Assembly: GCA_028287305.1 (NCBI GenBank)
Contig: JAQBPX010000038.1
Location: forward strand, 613,323 to 677,322
Direction: 5' to 3'
Source: Gemmatimonadota bacterium
GTDB lineage: Bacteria; Gemmatimonadota; Gemmatimonadetes; Gemmatimonadales; Gemmatimonadaceae
Length of the DNA stretch: 64,000 nt
Shown here one piece after another: positions 15,656 to 24,311 of this stretch. The position numbers and the translations under genes are program-made. Numbering within the stretch: the stretch's first letter is position 1; each line of letters starts with the position of its first letter. A model generated the notes under the pieces. The model worked only from the letters and a program-made list of their open reading frames with translations. It did not search any database and was not told the origin of the DNA.

Positions 15656-15720
15656 GCAGTACCCGTGTGGCGAGCGAAGCGCGCCCCGTGAAATCCGTGT
15701 CGAAAGCAGCTGCAGTTGGC
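15656..15720 (-). repeat. Right inverted-repeat arm, cassette 3
   Basis: This is the reverse-complement partner of 15122-15184. It lies immediately upstream of the kinase start and may therefore contribute to that gene's leader or promoter. Confidence 0.8.
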
Positions 15721-15751
15721 CCCGCCCGCCAAAGAACGGTATCTTGGCGCA

Positions 15752-18427
15752 ATGGACCCCATCCAGCGCCTCAACGATGCCCTGACCGGCCAGTACACGG
15801 TCGAGAAGGAAGTAGGCGCCGGCGGGATGGCCACGGTGTACCTGGCCGAAGACACCAAGCACCACCGCAAGGTCGCCATCAAGGTCCTCCGCGACGAGGT
15901 CGCCGAGTCCGTCGGCGCCGCGCGGTTCCTGCGCGAGATCGAGATCGCCGCGCAGCTGCAGCATCCCAACATCCTGCCGCTGCTCGACTCGGGCGAGGCG
16001 AATGGGATGCTCTACTACGTGATGCCGTTCGTCGAGGGGAAGTCGCTGCGCCAGCGGCTCGCGCGCGACCACGAGTTGCCCGTCGGCGAGGCCGTTCGCC
16101 TCATCATGGAGATCGTGGACGCGCTCAGCGCCGCACATGCGCGCGGCATCGTGCACCGCGACATCAAGCCCGACAACGTGATGCTCTCGGGACGTCACGC
16201 ACTCGTCACCGACTTCGGCGTCGCGCGCGCGGTGAGCCAGGCCACCAGCACGTCGCAGCTCACGTCCATGGGCATCGCACTCGGCACGCCGAGCTACATG
16301 TCGCCCGAGCAGGCGAGCGCCGATCCGTCCATGGATCATCGCGCCGACCTCTACTCCGTTGGCGTCATGGCGTACGAGCTGCTCGCCGGCACCCTGCCCT
16401 TCGTGCGCGCCACGCCGCAGCAGGTGCTCGCCGCGCACGTGTCGCAGCAGCCCGAGCCCATCACCGTGCATCGCCCGGGATTGTCGCCCGCGCTTGCGAG
16501 CGTGGTGATGCGCTGCCTGGAGAAGCGCCCCGCCGATCGCTGGCAGAGTGCCGACGAATTGCTGCACGCGCTCGAGCCACTTTCGACGCCGAGCGCGGGG
16601 CTCACGCCAGTGGAGGGACGCACGACGCCGGTGATGCCCGCCGACTCCGTGCGCACCGCCGCGATCAGGAAGCGCCGCCGCATGACGTACGCGGCGCTCG
16701 GTGGCGTCGCGCTCGCCGCGCTGGGCACCTGGGCGGCGACGCGCGAGCGCACGCGCATCCCGGAGCTCGTGATCGGCAAGTCCGTGGTGCTGACGAGCGA
16801 AGACGGAATGCAGGTGCATCCGGCGCTCTCGCCCGACGGCAAGCTGCTAGCGTATGCGAGTGGCAACACGCTTCGCATGCGCATCTACATTCGCGCGGTC
16901 TCGGGCGGTCGCGTTATCGCGCTATCCGACGACTCTACCGCGCGCGAACAATTCCCGCGCTGGTCGCCGGATGGGAGCGAGCTGCTGTTCCTCACCCGCG
17001 GCGGCGTGTCCGTCTCGCCGGCATTGGGCGGTTCCTCGCGCCAGGTGGTCGCGCACTCCCACCGCGACGGCGTCACCTGCGCGACGTGGGCGCCCGATGG
17101 CAAGCGCATCGCGTTCGTGCGCGGGGACAGCCTGCTCATCACGACGCTCGGAAGCGAGGCCACGACGTTCGTGGCGAAGCAGGTCGAATCGTACAGCTGT
17201 GCCTGGAGCCCCACCGGAGAATGGATCGCATTTGCGAGCGACAACGCGACCTACCTGGTGGTCGGGCCCAACTTCGGCAACACGGCTCCGAGTCGCCTGT
17301 GGCTCGTGTCGCCGACGAGTGGCGCCGCGCCGGTGCAGGTGACGACCAAGGGAAGCATGCACGAGTCGCCGGAGTGGAGTCGCGACGGCAGGAGCCTGTA
17401 CTTCGTGAGCGACATCGACGGTGTACGCGACCTGTACGGCGTGGGCGTCGGAAGCAGCGGTGTCGCGAAGGGCGATCCCGTGCGCCTCACCACCGGGCTC
17501 GGTCCGCAGAGCGCGTCGCTGTCGGGCGATGGCAGTCGCGTGGCCTACACGGTGTACACCGCGCGATCCAACATCTGGACGATCGACATCCCGCAGCAGG
17601 GCGTGGCCGACGCGAGCACCGCGCGTCAGGTGACGAACGGCAGCCAGGTGATCGAGAGCGCCAACCTGAGCAACGATGGCAAGTGGCTCCTCTATGATTC
17701 CGATCTCGGCGGCATGAGTAACGTCTGGCGGATGCCGATCGGCGGCGGCGCTGCGCAGCAGCTCACGCACGTCTCGGCATTTCCCGTGTTCGCGCCGTCG
17801 CTCTCGGCCGACGGAACGCTGCTCGCGTATCACTCGTGGCGCCGGGGGCAGCGAGACATCGAGGTGATGCCCGTGGATGGCGGTCCGGTGGAATACCCGA
17901 AGCCCGATGGTGGCTCGGAGAGCTATCCCGTGTGGTCTCCGACCGGGCACCGGCTGCAGTTCTACGACCAGCAGAACGCGGGCAACGTGTACGTCACGGA
18001 GCGCCGGGCCAACGGCAGCTGGTCACCGGCGGACACCGTGATCGCGATGCACACCAACTTTCGTCCGATGTGGACCCCGGACGGCAGGCAGTTGCTGGTG
18101 CTCGTGGGCGACAGCTCGTATGCCTTCGTGGACGTGGCGACGCACGCGGTGCGCGTCGTGCCGTTCGCGTTCAACCGGGAGTCGGCGGAATCTGCGCTGC
18201 TGTCGCCGGACGGCCACTCGATCTACATGAAGCGGCACGACGAGAACGGCCAGGCGTCGTTCTGGAGCATCCCCGCCACGGGCGGCACGGCGAGGCTGCT
18301 GGTGCGTTTCACGGACCCCACGCACCAGTCGAGCCGGAGCGACTTCACCTCCGATGGGAAGCGGTTCTTCTATCCCGTGGCGGAACGCCAGAGCTCCATC
18401 TGGGTGGCCGAGGTCGGGAAGAAGTAG
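15752..18427 (+). CDS. Ser/Thr protein kinase with C-terminal TolB/WD-like propeller
   Basis: The product is 891 aa from ATG 15752. The PknB-type kinase domain (about 15-275) has the glycine loop VGAGGMATVYLA, VAIKVL, HRDIKPDN, DFGVARA and SYMSPEQAS. One membrane helix follows (YAALGGVALAALGTWAATR, about 311-330). The outer roughly 560 residues are PD40/TolB-type propeller blades (for example HPALSPDGKLLAYASG, FPRWSPDGSELLFLTR, CAWSPTGEWIAFAS). It is thus a membrane kinase with an extracytoplasmic beta-propeller sensor. All catalytic residues are present. It is related in layout to the kinase at 24312-26885. The right arm of cassette 3 occupies its upstream region. Confidence 0.93.
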   Translation: MDPIQRLNDALTGQYTVEKEVGAGGMATVYLAEDTKHHRKVAIKVLRDEVAESVGAARFLREIEIAAQLQHPNILPLLDSGEANGMLYYVMPFVEGKSLRQRLARDHELPVGEAVRLIMEIVDALSAAHARGIVHRDIKPDNVMLSGRHALVTDFGVARAVSQATSTSQLTSMGIALGTPSYMSPEQASADPSMDHRADLYSVGVMAYELLAGTLPFVRATPQQVLAAHVSQQPEPITVHRPGLSPALASVVMRCLEKRPADRWQSADELLHALEPLSTPSAGLTPVEGRTTPVMPADSVRTAAIRKRRRMTYAALGGVALAALGTWAATRERTRIPELVIGKSVVLTSEDGMQVHPALSPDGKLLAYASGNTLRMRIYIRAVSGGRVIALSDDSTAREQFPRWSPDGSELLFLTRGGVSVSPALGGSSRQVVAHSHRDGVTCATWAPDGKRIAFVRGDSLLITTLGSEATTFVAKQVESYSCAWSPTGEWIAFASDNATYLVVGPNFGNTAPSRLWLVSPTSGAAPVQVTTKGSMHESPEWSRDGRSLYFVSDIDGVRDLYGVGVGSSGVAKGDPVRLTTGLGPQSASLSGDGSRVAYTVYTARSNIWTIDIPQQGVADASTARQVTNGSQVIESANLSNDGKWLLYDSDLGGMSNVWRMPIGGGAAQQLTHVSAFPVFAPSLSADGTLLAYHSWRRGQRDIEVMPVDGGPVEYPKPDGGSESYPVWSPTGHRLQFYDQQNAGNVYVTERRANGSWSPADTVIAMHTNFRPMWTPDGRQLLVLVGDSSYAFVDVATHAVRVVPFAFNRESAESALLSPDGHSIYMKRHDENGQASFWSIPATGGTARLLVRFTDPTHQSSRSDFTSDGKRFFYPVAERQSSIWVAEVGKK

Positions 18428-18433
18428 CTCCGG

Positions 18434-18934
18434 CTACTCCATCACATCACTCAGCAACAAGTCATGCGCCCAGTCGGTCGCATGCCCCTGCTGTCGCAGC
18501 GAGGTGGCGAGCTGCGCCCAGTGTCGCACTCCGTGCAGGAGCAGGTGGCTCACGATCTTGCGCGCGCTGCCCGTGAGCGTGCCGGCGCTGATCGTCACGA
18601 ACTCCAGGCGGCGGGCGAGGTCCTCGTCGGTGGCCGTCGCGAGCCACGCGTCCAGGCGCTCGCGTCCGTCAGCGAACGACGCGAACATCGCATCGAGCGA
18701 GTCGCTCGGGATCGCCTCGTACGTCGTCACCGGCTCGTCGCGCAGGCGATCGATGTAGCGGCGCTCGACCACGATGATGTGATGCACGAGGCCGCGCACG
18801 GTGGCCGTGCGTCCCGTTCCGACGGGCAGCTCGAGCACCGATTCGGGGCGCGACGCGAGCCACTTGTGCCAGCGCTCGGACTCGGCGCGAGTGTAGTCGG
18901 CGAGCTCGCGAAAGGTGAGGGCGGCGGAGGACAC
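18434..18934 (-). CDS. DinB-family protein
   Basis: The 166-aa four-helix protein has the DinB/YfiT metal-binding histidine pattern: TVRGLVHHIIVVERRYIDRL in helix 2 and IVSHLLLHGVRHWAQLATSL near residue 140. Such proteins bind divalent metal; several act as thiol-dependent S-transferases, and most are uncharacterised. It ends seven bases after the convergent kinase stop. The small gene at 18943-19125 lies directly upstream on the same strand. Confidence 0.88.
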   Translation of the reverse strand: MSSAALTFRELADYTRAESERWHKWLASRPESVLELPVGTGRTATVRGLVHHIIVVERRYIDRLRDEPVTTYEAIPSDSLDAMFASFADGRERLDAWLATATDEDLARRLEFVTISAGTLTGSARKIVSHLLLHGVRHWAQLATSLRQQGHATDWAHDLLLSDVME

Positions 18935-18942
18935 GTTCGGCG

Positions 18943-19125
18943 TTACGGGTGGTGGTTATCCAGAGAGTCGAGCTCGAGCAGCGCGCGCTTCCAGAGAACG
19001 GGTGCATCTCGATTCTTGAGCACGCGCTTCATGTCAAGAAGGTCGGCACGATCTTCGAGAAGCTCCGTGAGGAGCTCCTCAAATCGGCGTCGCATTTCTT
19101 CTTCTGTTACCCGCTTGGCCATCAC
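18943..19125 (-). CDS. Small hypothetical protein with LEDRADLLDM motif
   Basis: The 60-aa charged, helical protein reads EEEMRRRFEELLTELLEDRA followed by DLLDMKRVLKN. The segment LEDRADLLDM..VLK recurs near the N-terminus of the unrelated-looking 303-aa protein at 23388-24299, which argues that both are real genes sharing a short interaction helix. It lies eight bases upstream of dinB and 24 bases downstream of the hydrolase gene, all on the minus strand. I do not recognise the family; an antitoxin-like C-terminal helix is possible but unproven. Confidence 0.55.
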   Translation of the reverse strand: MMAKRVTEEEMRRRFEELLTELLEDRADLLDMKRVLKNRDAPVLWKRALLELDSLDNHHP

Positions 19126-19149
19126 GCCTCTCGGAGTCGAAACCGCAAT

Positions 19150-20025
19150 CTACTTCCCCACTTTCTGCAGCCACACGATCACCGCCGATTCCAGCGCGAT
19201 TCGCCGGTCCGACCACGAGTGATCCGTGGCCACGTGCGTCAGGATCACGTGCGTGTTGCCGGCGGCTCGCACGTCCTTGACGAATGCGTCGGTGTGGCCG
19301 GCAAGGCCATCGTCCGACGTGAGCGCCAGCAGTGGCACGCTGCCGAATGTCCTCGCGGCGATGGCCATGGTGCGCGACGGGCCGTCTGCCAGGATCTGGT
19401 CGCTGAGCGACTCGGCGGTCACGCCGGCGAGGGTCTCGAGGTTGTCGGCCATGAAGGGGATGAGCTGCGCTCGCGTCATGGTGGCCACCCTGCCGCCCAT
19501 GTCGGCGGCCGAGATCATGATCACGCCGCGGAGGTTGTGGTCGCGCGCGGCGAGGAGGGAGACCACCCAGCCGCCCATGCTGTGGCCGGCGATCACGAGG
19601 CGCGTGGTGTCGATCCCGTACTTCGCGGCATTTGTCGGAGCGCGCAGGAACGCGAGCGTCGCGGCCGCGTCGTCGATGTTGCCGGCGAAGCTGAAGGTGC
19701 CGGGGCTTCCCCAGGTGCCGCGATAGTTGATCGTCACGGCGTTCCACCCAGCGCGGCGCACGGCCTGCGCGAGGTCGAGGTTCTTCTCGTTGCCGGGGAA
19801 GCCGTGGAAGAAGACGAAGGTCGGCTTGCGGCTCTCGGCGCTCGCGCCGGCGGCCAGGTAAGCCACGCCATTGACCTGCACGCCACCCGACGGGATGTGC
19901 AGCACCTCCATCGTGGCCGCGTGCTTCGCGAGGTGAGGCGGATCGGTGAAGATCGCGCGCGGGGCTTGCTGCGCGGCGAGGAGCGCGGGCGCGAAGGCGA
20001 GTACGGCCAGAAGGGTCTTGTTCAT
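19150..20025 (-). CDS. Secreted alpha/beta hydrolase
   Basis: The 291-aa protein has a signal peptide (MNKTLLAVLAFAPALLAAQQ). The serine-hydrolase blocks are all visible: oxyanion region FVFFHGFPGNEKN, nucleophile elbow VIAGHSMGGWV, acid LTSDDGLAG and base VATDHSWSD. It resembles dienelactone-hydrolase or acyl-aminoacyl-peptidase-like esterases. It probably acts in the periplasm. The substrate is unknown. It heads a short minus-strand group with the 60-aa protein and dinB. Confidence 0.88.
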   Translation of the reverse strand: MNKTLLAVLAFAPALLAAQQAPRAIFTDPPHLAKHAATMEVLHIPSGGVQVNGVAYLAAGASAESRKPTFVFFHGFPGNEKNLDLAQAVRRAGWNAVTINYRGTWGSPGTFSFAGNIDDAAATLAFLRAPTNAAKYGIDTTRLVIAGHSMGGWVVSLLAARDHNLRGVIMISAADMGGRVATMTRAQLIPFMADNLETLAGVTAESLSDQILADGPSRTMAIAARTFGSVPLLALTSDDGLAGHTDAFVKDVRAAGNTHVILTHVATDHSWSDRRIALESAVIVWLQKVGK

Positions 20026-20103
20026 GGGAGTGCAATCTGGAAGGCCGATCGGTCTCGCGGGAGGTTCACACTCGCGGCGAGGGAGCTAACGTGGATTTTG
20101 TCG

Positions 20104-20136
20104 ACTGCGGCGAGCGGCTGACGAAACTGCCACGAC
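20104..20136 (+). repeat. Solitary relic of a cassette-2-type arm
   Basis: GACTGCGGCGAGCGGCTGAC, then GAAACTGCCAC, matches the outer end of cassette 2 (GACTGCGGCTAGCGGCTGAC, GGAACTGACAC) with few changes. No partner arm is nearby. Confidence 0.6.
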
Positions 20137-20154
20137 GGCCAGGGCGGGTTCGGA

Positions 20155-20202
20155 CGGGATGATCGGTAAGTAGTACGCGCCAGACCGGGATGATCGGTAA
20201 GT
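20155..20202 (+). repeat. Direct repeat of 17 bp, period 31
   Basis: CGGGATGATCGGTAAGT occurs at 20155-20171 and again at 20186-20202. It lies in the divergent region upstream of the PQQ-propeller gene and could be a pair of regulator sites or a duplication scar. Confidence 0.6.
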
Positions 20203-20304
20203 CGCATTCGCTTGGAACATATGTTTCGCGCCCGGGTATGTCTCCTGATTCCCTCGACACACGTCACCAATGGCTGAGCCGGTCACCTCGGGTGCCCCGC
20301 TGGA

Positions 20305-22458
20305 GTGCCCCCGATGTCATTTCCCCGCTCGCCCCTGACCAGCTCGCTCATCTGCTCCGCCGTCGCCTGCGCGCTGTTGCTCGGGTGCAGCAGCGCCACT
20401 GACGCGGGAGCCGCGAGCTCGAGCGCGCCTGCGACCTCGCTGCGCATCATCGGCGCCTCCGACGCGTACCTCACCGAGGGCACGTCGCGCCAACTCACCG
20501 CGGTAGGCGTGGACGCGAGCGGCAATACGAGCACCCGCGGCAGCGTGGCATGGACCACGAGCGACACGACCGTCGCCATCATCTCCAGCAGCGGCCTGCT
20601 GCAGGTCGTCGGCAGTGGCACGTTCACCATCTCGGCATCCAGCGCCTCGCTGAGCGCGACGCTCCCCTCCGATGCGCGCGCCGAGGGAATGCTCACGCCC
20701 GGGATGTACTCGATCGCTCTCTCACGGAAGGACGTCAAGCTCTACCCGAAAGCGGGCGTAATCACGGCGCCGGTCACCGTTTCCGTGGAGCACATCCCAG
20801 GGTTCTCGAGCGACGCGCGCATCGCGGGTGGCTCCATCTTCCGGCTCGACATCGGCGCCGCGTCGCTGCCGGCGGCGATCATCATCGCGTGTGACAACCT
20901 GCGCAAGCCCGTGGACGCGGGCGGCAACGTGCGACCCATGGTCATCGCGCGATACGACAGCGGGCGCTGGATCTCGCTGCGCGAGAGCTCCGGCGCCGAC
21001 GGCTCTGCCAACTGTCCGCTCTACGCGTCCGACACCCTGCGCTCCGGCATCTACGCCGTCATCGCCCGAACCACAGATCGCGTCGTGCTTGGGGGAGAAT
21101 GGACGCGCGGTGACCTGACGCCCGGCATGAGCGCTCACGTCACTGCGCAGCCGGTCGACGCGCTGGGATTCGGCGTAGAGCAGACCATTACGGAGTGGGC
21201 GAGCTCCGATCCGGGCGTGGTGAGTGTCGACCAGCACGGCACCATGACCGGGCTGCGCGTTGGCACGTCCGTCATCTCGGCAACAGTGGAGGGCGTGAGC
21301 GACACGATGTCCGTCAGCGTCTTGCCGAAGCCGCTCGTCGCGTGGAATCAGTCGGCCGACTGGATCACGAGCGCCGGATCGCTGCAGCGAACCGCGTTCG
21401 TGAATGCAGTCGTGGATCCCGCAGCCATTCGGCTCCGGTGGACCTCCGCAGCTACGATCCCCCCCGGTAACTACCTCCCGGCGCGGATCAACCAGGCCGT
21501 GACTGGCAATGGGATGGTGTACGCGTCGCAGCAGGTGCTCGAAGCACTGGATCCGATCTCCGGGCAGGTGCGTTGGCAGCGACCGTGGGGTCCTTCATAC
21601 AGCACGCCGGTTTTCGATGACGGCCGCATCGACGTCGTGAGTGGCATCGACCCATTCGGCTTCGATGCGACCACGGGCGCCCAGCTCTACCACGACGGGT
21701 TCTACGGTGGTGGAGGCACGAACAAGATCGCGGCGTTGGATGGTCGCGTCTTCTACATGGGTCGCTATCCGAATGGCATCACCGGATACGAGGTCGCACC
21801 AGCGCTCGGCGGCCACCCACCAAAGTTCTGGTTCGCGCCGATCACTGACCAGACGCCCGGGGTGCCCGCGTACGCGAACGGTGAGCTGTACGCGTTCGGC
21901 CAGAGTGTGTCGTACGGTCCGTCGCAGTTTCATGTGTACGACCCCGCGACCGGCGCCGAACTGCGCCAGTTGACGGATGCGACGTTCCCCGTGGCTGCGG
22001 AGCCCGTGGTGACGTCGAGTGGACAGGTGATCACCGTTGCTCCGGGTCGCATCATCAGTGTCGACCCCACGGTTCCGAAGGTGAACTGGAACGTCCAGCT
22101 CGCGGGTACGCCGACCGAGGGAGTGGGCGCCGAGATCGCGGTCGGTGATGGTCACGTCTACCTGGTGCACGATCGCGGCGTCGAGTCGCATCGCGAATCC
22201 GACGGCAGCCTGGAGTGGCGCTTTCAGGTGAAGGACTTCGACATCACCGGCAGCGTGATCGCGACGAGGAACCTGGTGTTCTTCTCGGCGCATCCCGTCG
22301 GCGCGGCGTACGACGTGCGCCAGACGTACGCGATAGACGTCACCACACACCGCCTCATCTGGAGCTGGCCGGCGTACGGTGCGCTGTCCGTGGGGGCGGA
22401 CGGATCGCTGTACCTCATGCAGGCGGATGGGGCACTGCTGTGCTTCTCAATGCGGTAG
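20305..22458 (+). CDS. Lipoprotein with Ig-like (BIG2) domains and PQQ-type beta-propeller
   Basis: The 717-aa protein has a lipobox (SAVACALLLGCSSA). Domains in order are: a BIG2-like domain (LRIIGASDAYLTEGTSRQLT to STSGTFTIS-type strands, about 45-115), an about 150-residue beta domain, a second BIG2-like domain (about 275-345, VGTSVISATVEGVSDTMSVS) and a C-terminal PQQ/pyrrolo-quinoline-like propeller (about 390-715). Propeller blades include VLEALDPISGQVRWQRPWG and RLIWSWPAYGALSVGADGSL. It is a surface or periplasmic protein with no catalytic residues evident. The start may be ATG 20305 or the later in-frame MSFPRSP. Confidence 0.8.
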   Translation: MPPMSFPRSPLTSSLICSAVACALLLGCSSATDAGAASSSAPATSLRIIGASDAYLTEGTSRQLTAVGVDASGNTSTRGSVAWTTSDTTVAIISSSGLLQVVGSGTFTISASSASLSATLPSDARAEGMLTPGMYSIALSRKDVKLYPKAGVITAPVTVSVEHIPGFSSDARIAGGSIFRLDIGAASLPAAIIIACDNLRKPVDAGGNVRPMVIARYDSGRWISLRESSGADGSANCPLYASDTLRSGIYAVIARTTDRVVLGGEWTRGDLTPGMSAHVTAQPVDALGFGVEQTITEWASSDPGVVSVDQHGTMTGLRVGTSVISATVEGVSDTMSVSVLPKPLVAWNQSADWITSAGSLQRTAFVNAVVDPAAIRLRWTSAATIPPGNYLPARINQAVTGNGMVYASQQVLEALDPISGQVRWQRPWGPSYSTPVFDDGRIDVVSGIDPFGFDATTGAQLYHDGFYGGGGTNKIAALDGRVFYMGRYPNGITGYEVAPALGGHPPKFWFAPITDQTPGVPAYANGELYAFGQSVSYGPSQFHVYDPATGAELRQLTDATFPVAAEPVVTSSGQVITVAPGRIISVDPTVPKVNWNVQLAGTPTEGVGAEIAVGDGHVYLVHDRGVESHRESDGSLEWRFQVKDFDITGSVIATRNLVFFSAHPVGAAYDVRQTYAIDVTTHRLIWSWPAYGALSVGADGSLYLMQADGALLCFSMR

Positions 22459-22502
22459 GCGACGGAAGCGTTGCTCAGGGGACGGCAGGCAGTGCGCAGC
22501 GC

Positions 22503-22745
22503 CTAGGTTCTTGTCATTCGCAACGCCCCACTCGGACAGCGGAGCACCGCCGCCTCGATCGCATCGGCATCAGCGGCGGTGATCTCGATCCACGGCCGCC
22601 TGCGAGGATCGAACACCTTCGGCAGCGCGCGCACGCAGTTCGCGCTGTGCTGGCAGAGCGCCGGTCGCCACTCGACGGTGATCTCGTCGGTGGCGTAGAG
22701 GTGGACGTCGTCGCCTGGGGGCGTGGGATCGGCCGGACTGGTCAT
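22503..22745 (-). CDS. Small (4Fe-4S)-binding protein, Fer4_19 type
   Basis: The product is 80 aa from ATG 22745 (an upstream frame overlaps the divergent gene and is rejected). It has the family pattern VEWRPALCQHSANCVRALPK, VFDPRRRPWI and RCPSGALRM: two cysteines in CxxxxxC plus a distal CP, typical of the divergent mono-cluster ferredoxin domain (PF06902). It probably transfers one electron or senses redox state. It is divergent from the DUF2127 gene, with 57 bp between the starts. Confidence 0.88.
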   Translation of the reverse strand: MTSPADPTPPGDDVHLYATDEITVEWRPALCQHSANCVRALPKVFDPRRRPWIEITAADADAIEAAVLRCPSGALRMTRT

Positions 22746-22802
22746 GGGCGGAGAATCCCACGTGACGGCCGCGTTCGCAAGACGCCGGGCTTGGTTCCTG
22801 CC

Positions 22803-23321
22803 ATGCCGCACCCCATGACCGCCCCGGCTACCGCCCAGGATCCGCCGCGCCGCGCCCGCCACGACCGCGGGATCGAGGCGATCGCCCTGTTCAAGATGGT
22901 CAAGGCCACGGCGCTGATCCTGGTGGGGCTGGGCGCGATGTCGCTGCTGTCACGCGAACGCGCCGACCAGCTGCGCGAGTGGCTGCAGGACGTCACCATC
23001 CGGCAGGGTCACACGCTGGTGGAGCGCGCGCTCGCGATGCTCGGCGCCAGCCACGCGAAGATCACGCTCGTGGCACTCGCGTCGCTTCTCTACGGCGTGC
23101 TGTTCGCCGTGGAAGGCGTGGGCCTCTGGCTGGAGAAGCGGTGGGCGGAGTGGCTCACGATCTTCGCGACCGGGTCGCTGATTCCATTCGAGGCGTATGA
23201 GCTGTCGCGCAAGCTCACGCTGTTTCGAGCTGGGGCGCTGGTGGTGAACGTCGTGGCGGTCGTGTATTTGGTGTGGCGGCTGCGGCATCCCCGCCCGATA
23301 GGCACAGCTAACCCCGGCTAG
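22803..23321 (+). CDS. DUF2127 family membrane protein
   Basis: The 172-aa protein from ATG 22803 has the DUF2127 opening RGIEAIALFKMVKATALILV. Four membrane segments are visible (about 22-42, 82-105, 115-130 and 142-160; for example ALASLLYGVLFAVEGVGLWL and RAGALVVNVVAVVYLVW), with EKRWAEWLTIFATGSLIPFE between them. The function of the family is unknown. The gene ends at the solitary repeat relic at 23310. Confidence 0.85.
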   Translation: MPHPMTAPATAQDPPRRARHDRGIEAIALFKMVKATALILVGLGAMSLLSRERADQLREWLQDVTIRQGHTLVERALAMLGASHAKITLVALASLLYGVLFAVEGVGLWLEKRWAEWLTIFATGSLIPFEAYELSRKLTLFRAGALVVNVVAVVYLVWRLRHPRPIGTANPG

Positions 23322-23368
23322 CGGCTAGCGGAACTGCCACTGCGGCCACTGCGGCCACTGCGGAACGG
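23310..23368 (+). repeat. Solitary relic of a cassette-2-type arm
   Basis: GGCTAGCGGCTAGCGGAACT, then GCCACTGCGGCCACTGCGG, resembles cassette 2 arms. It overlaps the last codons of the DUF2127 gene, again placing an arm at a gene's 3' end. Confidence 0.55.
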
Positions 23369-23387
23369 AGCGAGCGGCTTGGAGACG

Positions 23388-24299
23388 CTAGAACACCCCA
23401 ACATCCGGCCCCAGCAGCGGATGGTCATCGACATGGTCCTTGAAGTCCGCGCCGGAAACCTCATCCGCCAGGCCGGTGAAGGGGTCGATGACTCGTGTCA
23501 CCGGCTGTTCCGATGAGGCCACCGTTGCGAGGCGGATTGCCAGGTAGCGATGCATCTCGTTCACCGACTCCAGGAGCGCATTCGGCGCGGTCCCATGGTC
23601 GCAAAGGCTCGAGACCATGGAATATGCCGGATGCTCCGGCGCCACCAGCTTGCTCCACTTCTTCACGCGGCGGATGATCTCATCGCGACTGCCCATGGTG
23701 GCGCAGTAGAACGCGAGCGCCTGCGGTGCGAGATGGGGATCCCCCTTGATGATCGACTCCACCGCCGCGACGAGAAAGGGATACGACGACGGAATCACCG
23801 GCGCGGCCATCGCAAGCTCGTCGAGGATCTGGGCATTCGCGTCCTCCCCCAGCTTGCCGAGAAACTGCAGGGGAGCGTCGAGCCATGTTGGGGAATCCTC
23901 GAGCAGCGCGAGCACCGACAGTAGCGACGCGAAGCGAACGGGCGCCGGAAGGTCTTCGCCATCCCCTGTGGCGTCGACAATGCGCGCGACCCGATCGATC
24001 AACTCCTGATCCCACACCTGCGGGGCAGCCCATGCCCACCACCCCAGCAGCATCCCTGGCGCGATGCGCGCGTAGGGCAGGACGGCGTATCGGAGCAAGC
24101 GCTCGTACTCGGCCAGCTCCTCGCGCAGCAGCGCACGCACGAGGGGAATGTTGAGCATGGCCGCGGGCCTCGCCTGCGCGCTCCTTCCGGGCATCGGCGC
24201 CGTACCCTTCTTGAGCACCTCATCCATGTCGAGCAGGTCAGCCCGATCCTCGAGCTCCTCGAGTCGCGCCTGGCGCGGTGGCTTGCGGTCGGGCATCAC
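23388..24299 (-). CDS. Hypothetical helical protein with LEDRADLLDM motif
   Basis: The 303-aa protein, not recognised, opens MMPDRKPPRQARLEELEDRA, DLLDMDEVLKKG, echoing the 60-aa protein at 18943-19125. The remainder is mainly alpha-helical (LVRALLREELAEYERLLRYA, IIRRVKKWSKLVAPEH) without signal peptide, membrane helix or catalytic signature. It lies 12 bp downstream of the propeller kinase stop on the same strand, so it may be co-transcribed with the kinase and act in its pathway (inference from position only). Confidence 0.7.
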   Translation of the reverse strand: MMPDRKPPRQARLEELEDRADLLDMDEVLKKGTAPMPGRSAQARPAAMLNIPLVRALLREELAEYERLLRYAVLPYARIAPGMLLGWWAWAAPQVWDQELIDRVARIVDATGDGEDLPAPVRFASLLSVLALLEDSPTWLDAPLQFLGKLGEDANAQILDELAMAAPVIPSSYPFLVAAVESIIKGDPHLAPQALAFYCATMGSRDEIIRRVKKWSKLVAPEHPAYSMVSSLCDHGTAPNALLESVNEMHRYLAIRLATVASSEQPVTRVIDPFTGLADEVSGADFKDHVDDHPLLGPDVGVF

Positions 24300-24311
24300 T
24301 CTCCCTTGTCG

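Larger units (their letters stand above)
15122..15720. mobile_element. Inverted-repeat cassette carrying a GxxExxY gene (cassette 3)
   Basis: A unit of about 600 bp is bounded by roughly 64-bp inverted repeats (15122-15184 and 15656-15720) and encloses a single minus-strand gene. The arms share CAACTGCA, CACGGATTTCACGGG, CGCGCT and ACACGGGTA. The left arm contains the stop codon of the oxidoreductase gene, and the right arm ends 32 bp before the kinase start. The ORF-less palindrome at 3005-3133 carries related ends. The unit is architecturally the same as the two four-helix-bundle cassettes but has a different cargo. Confidence 0.65.
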
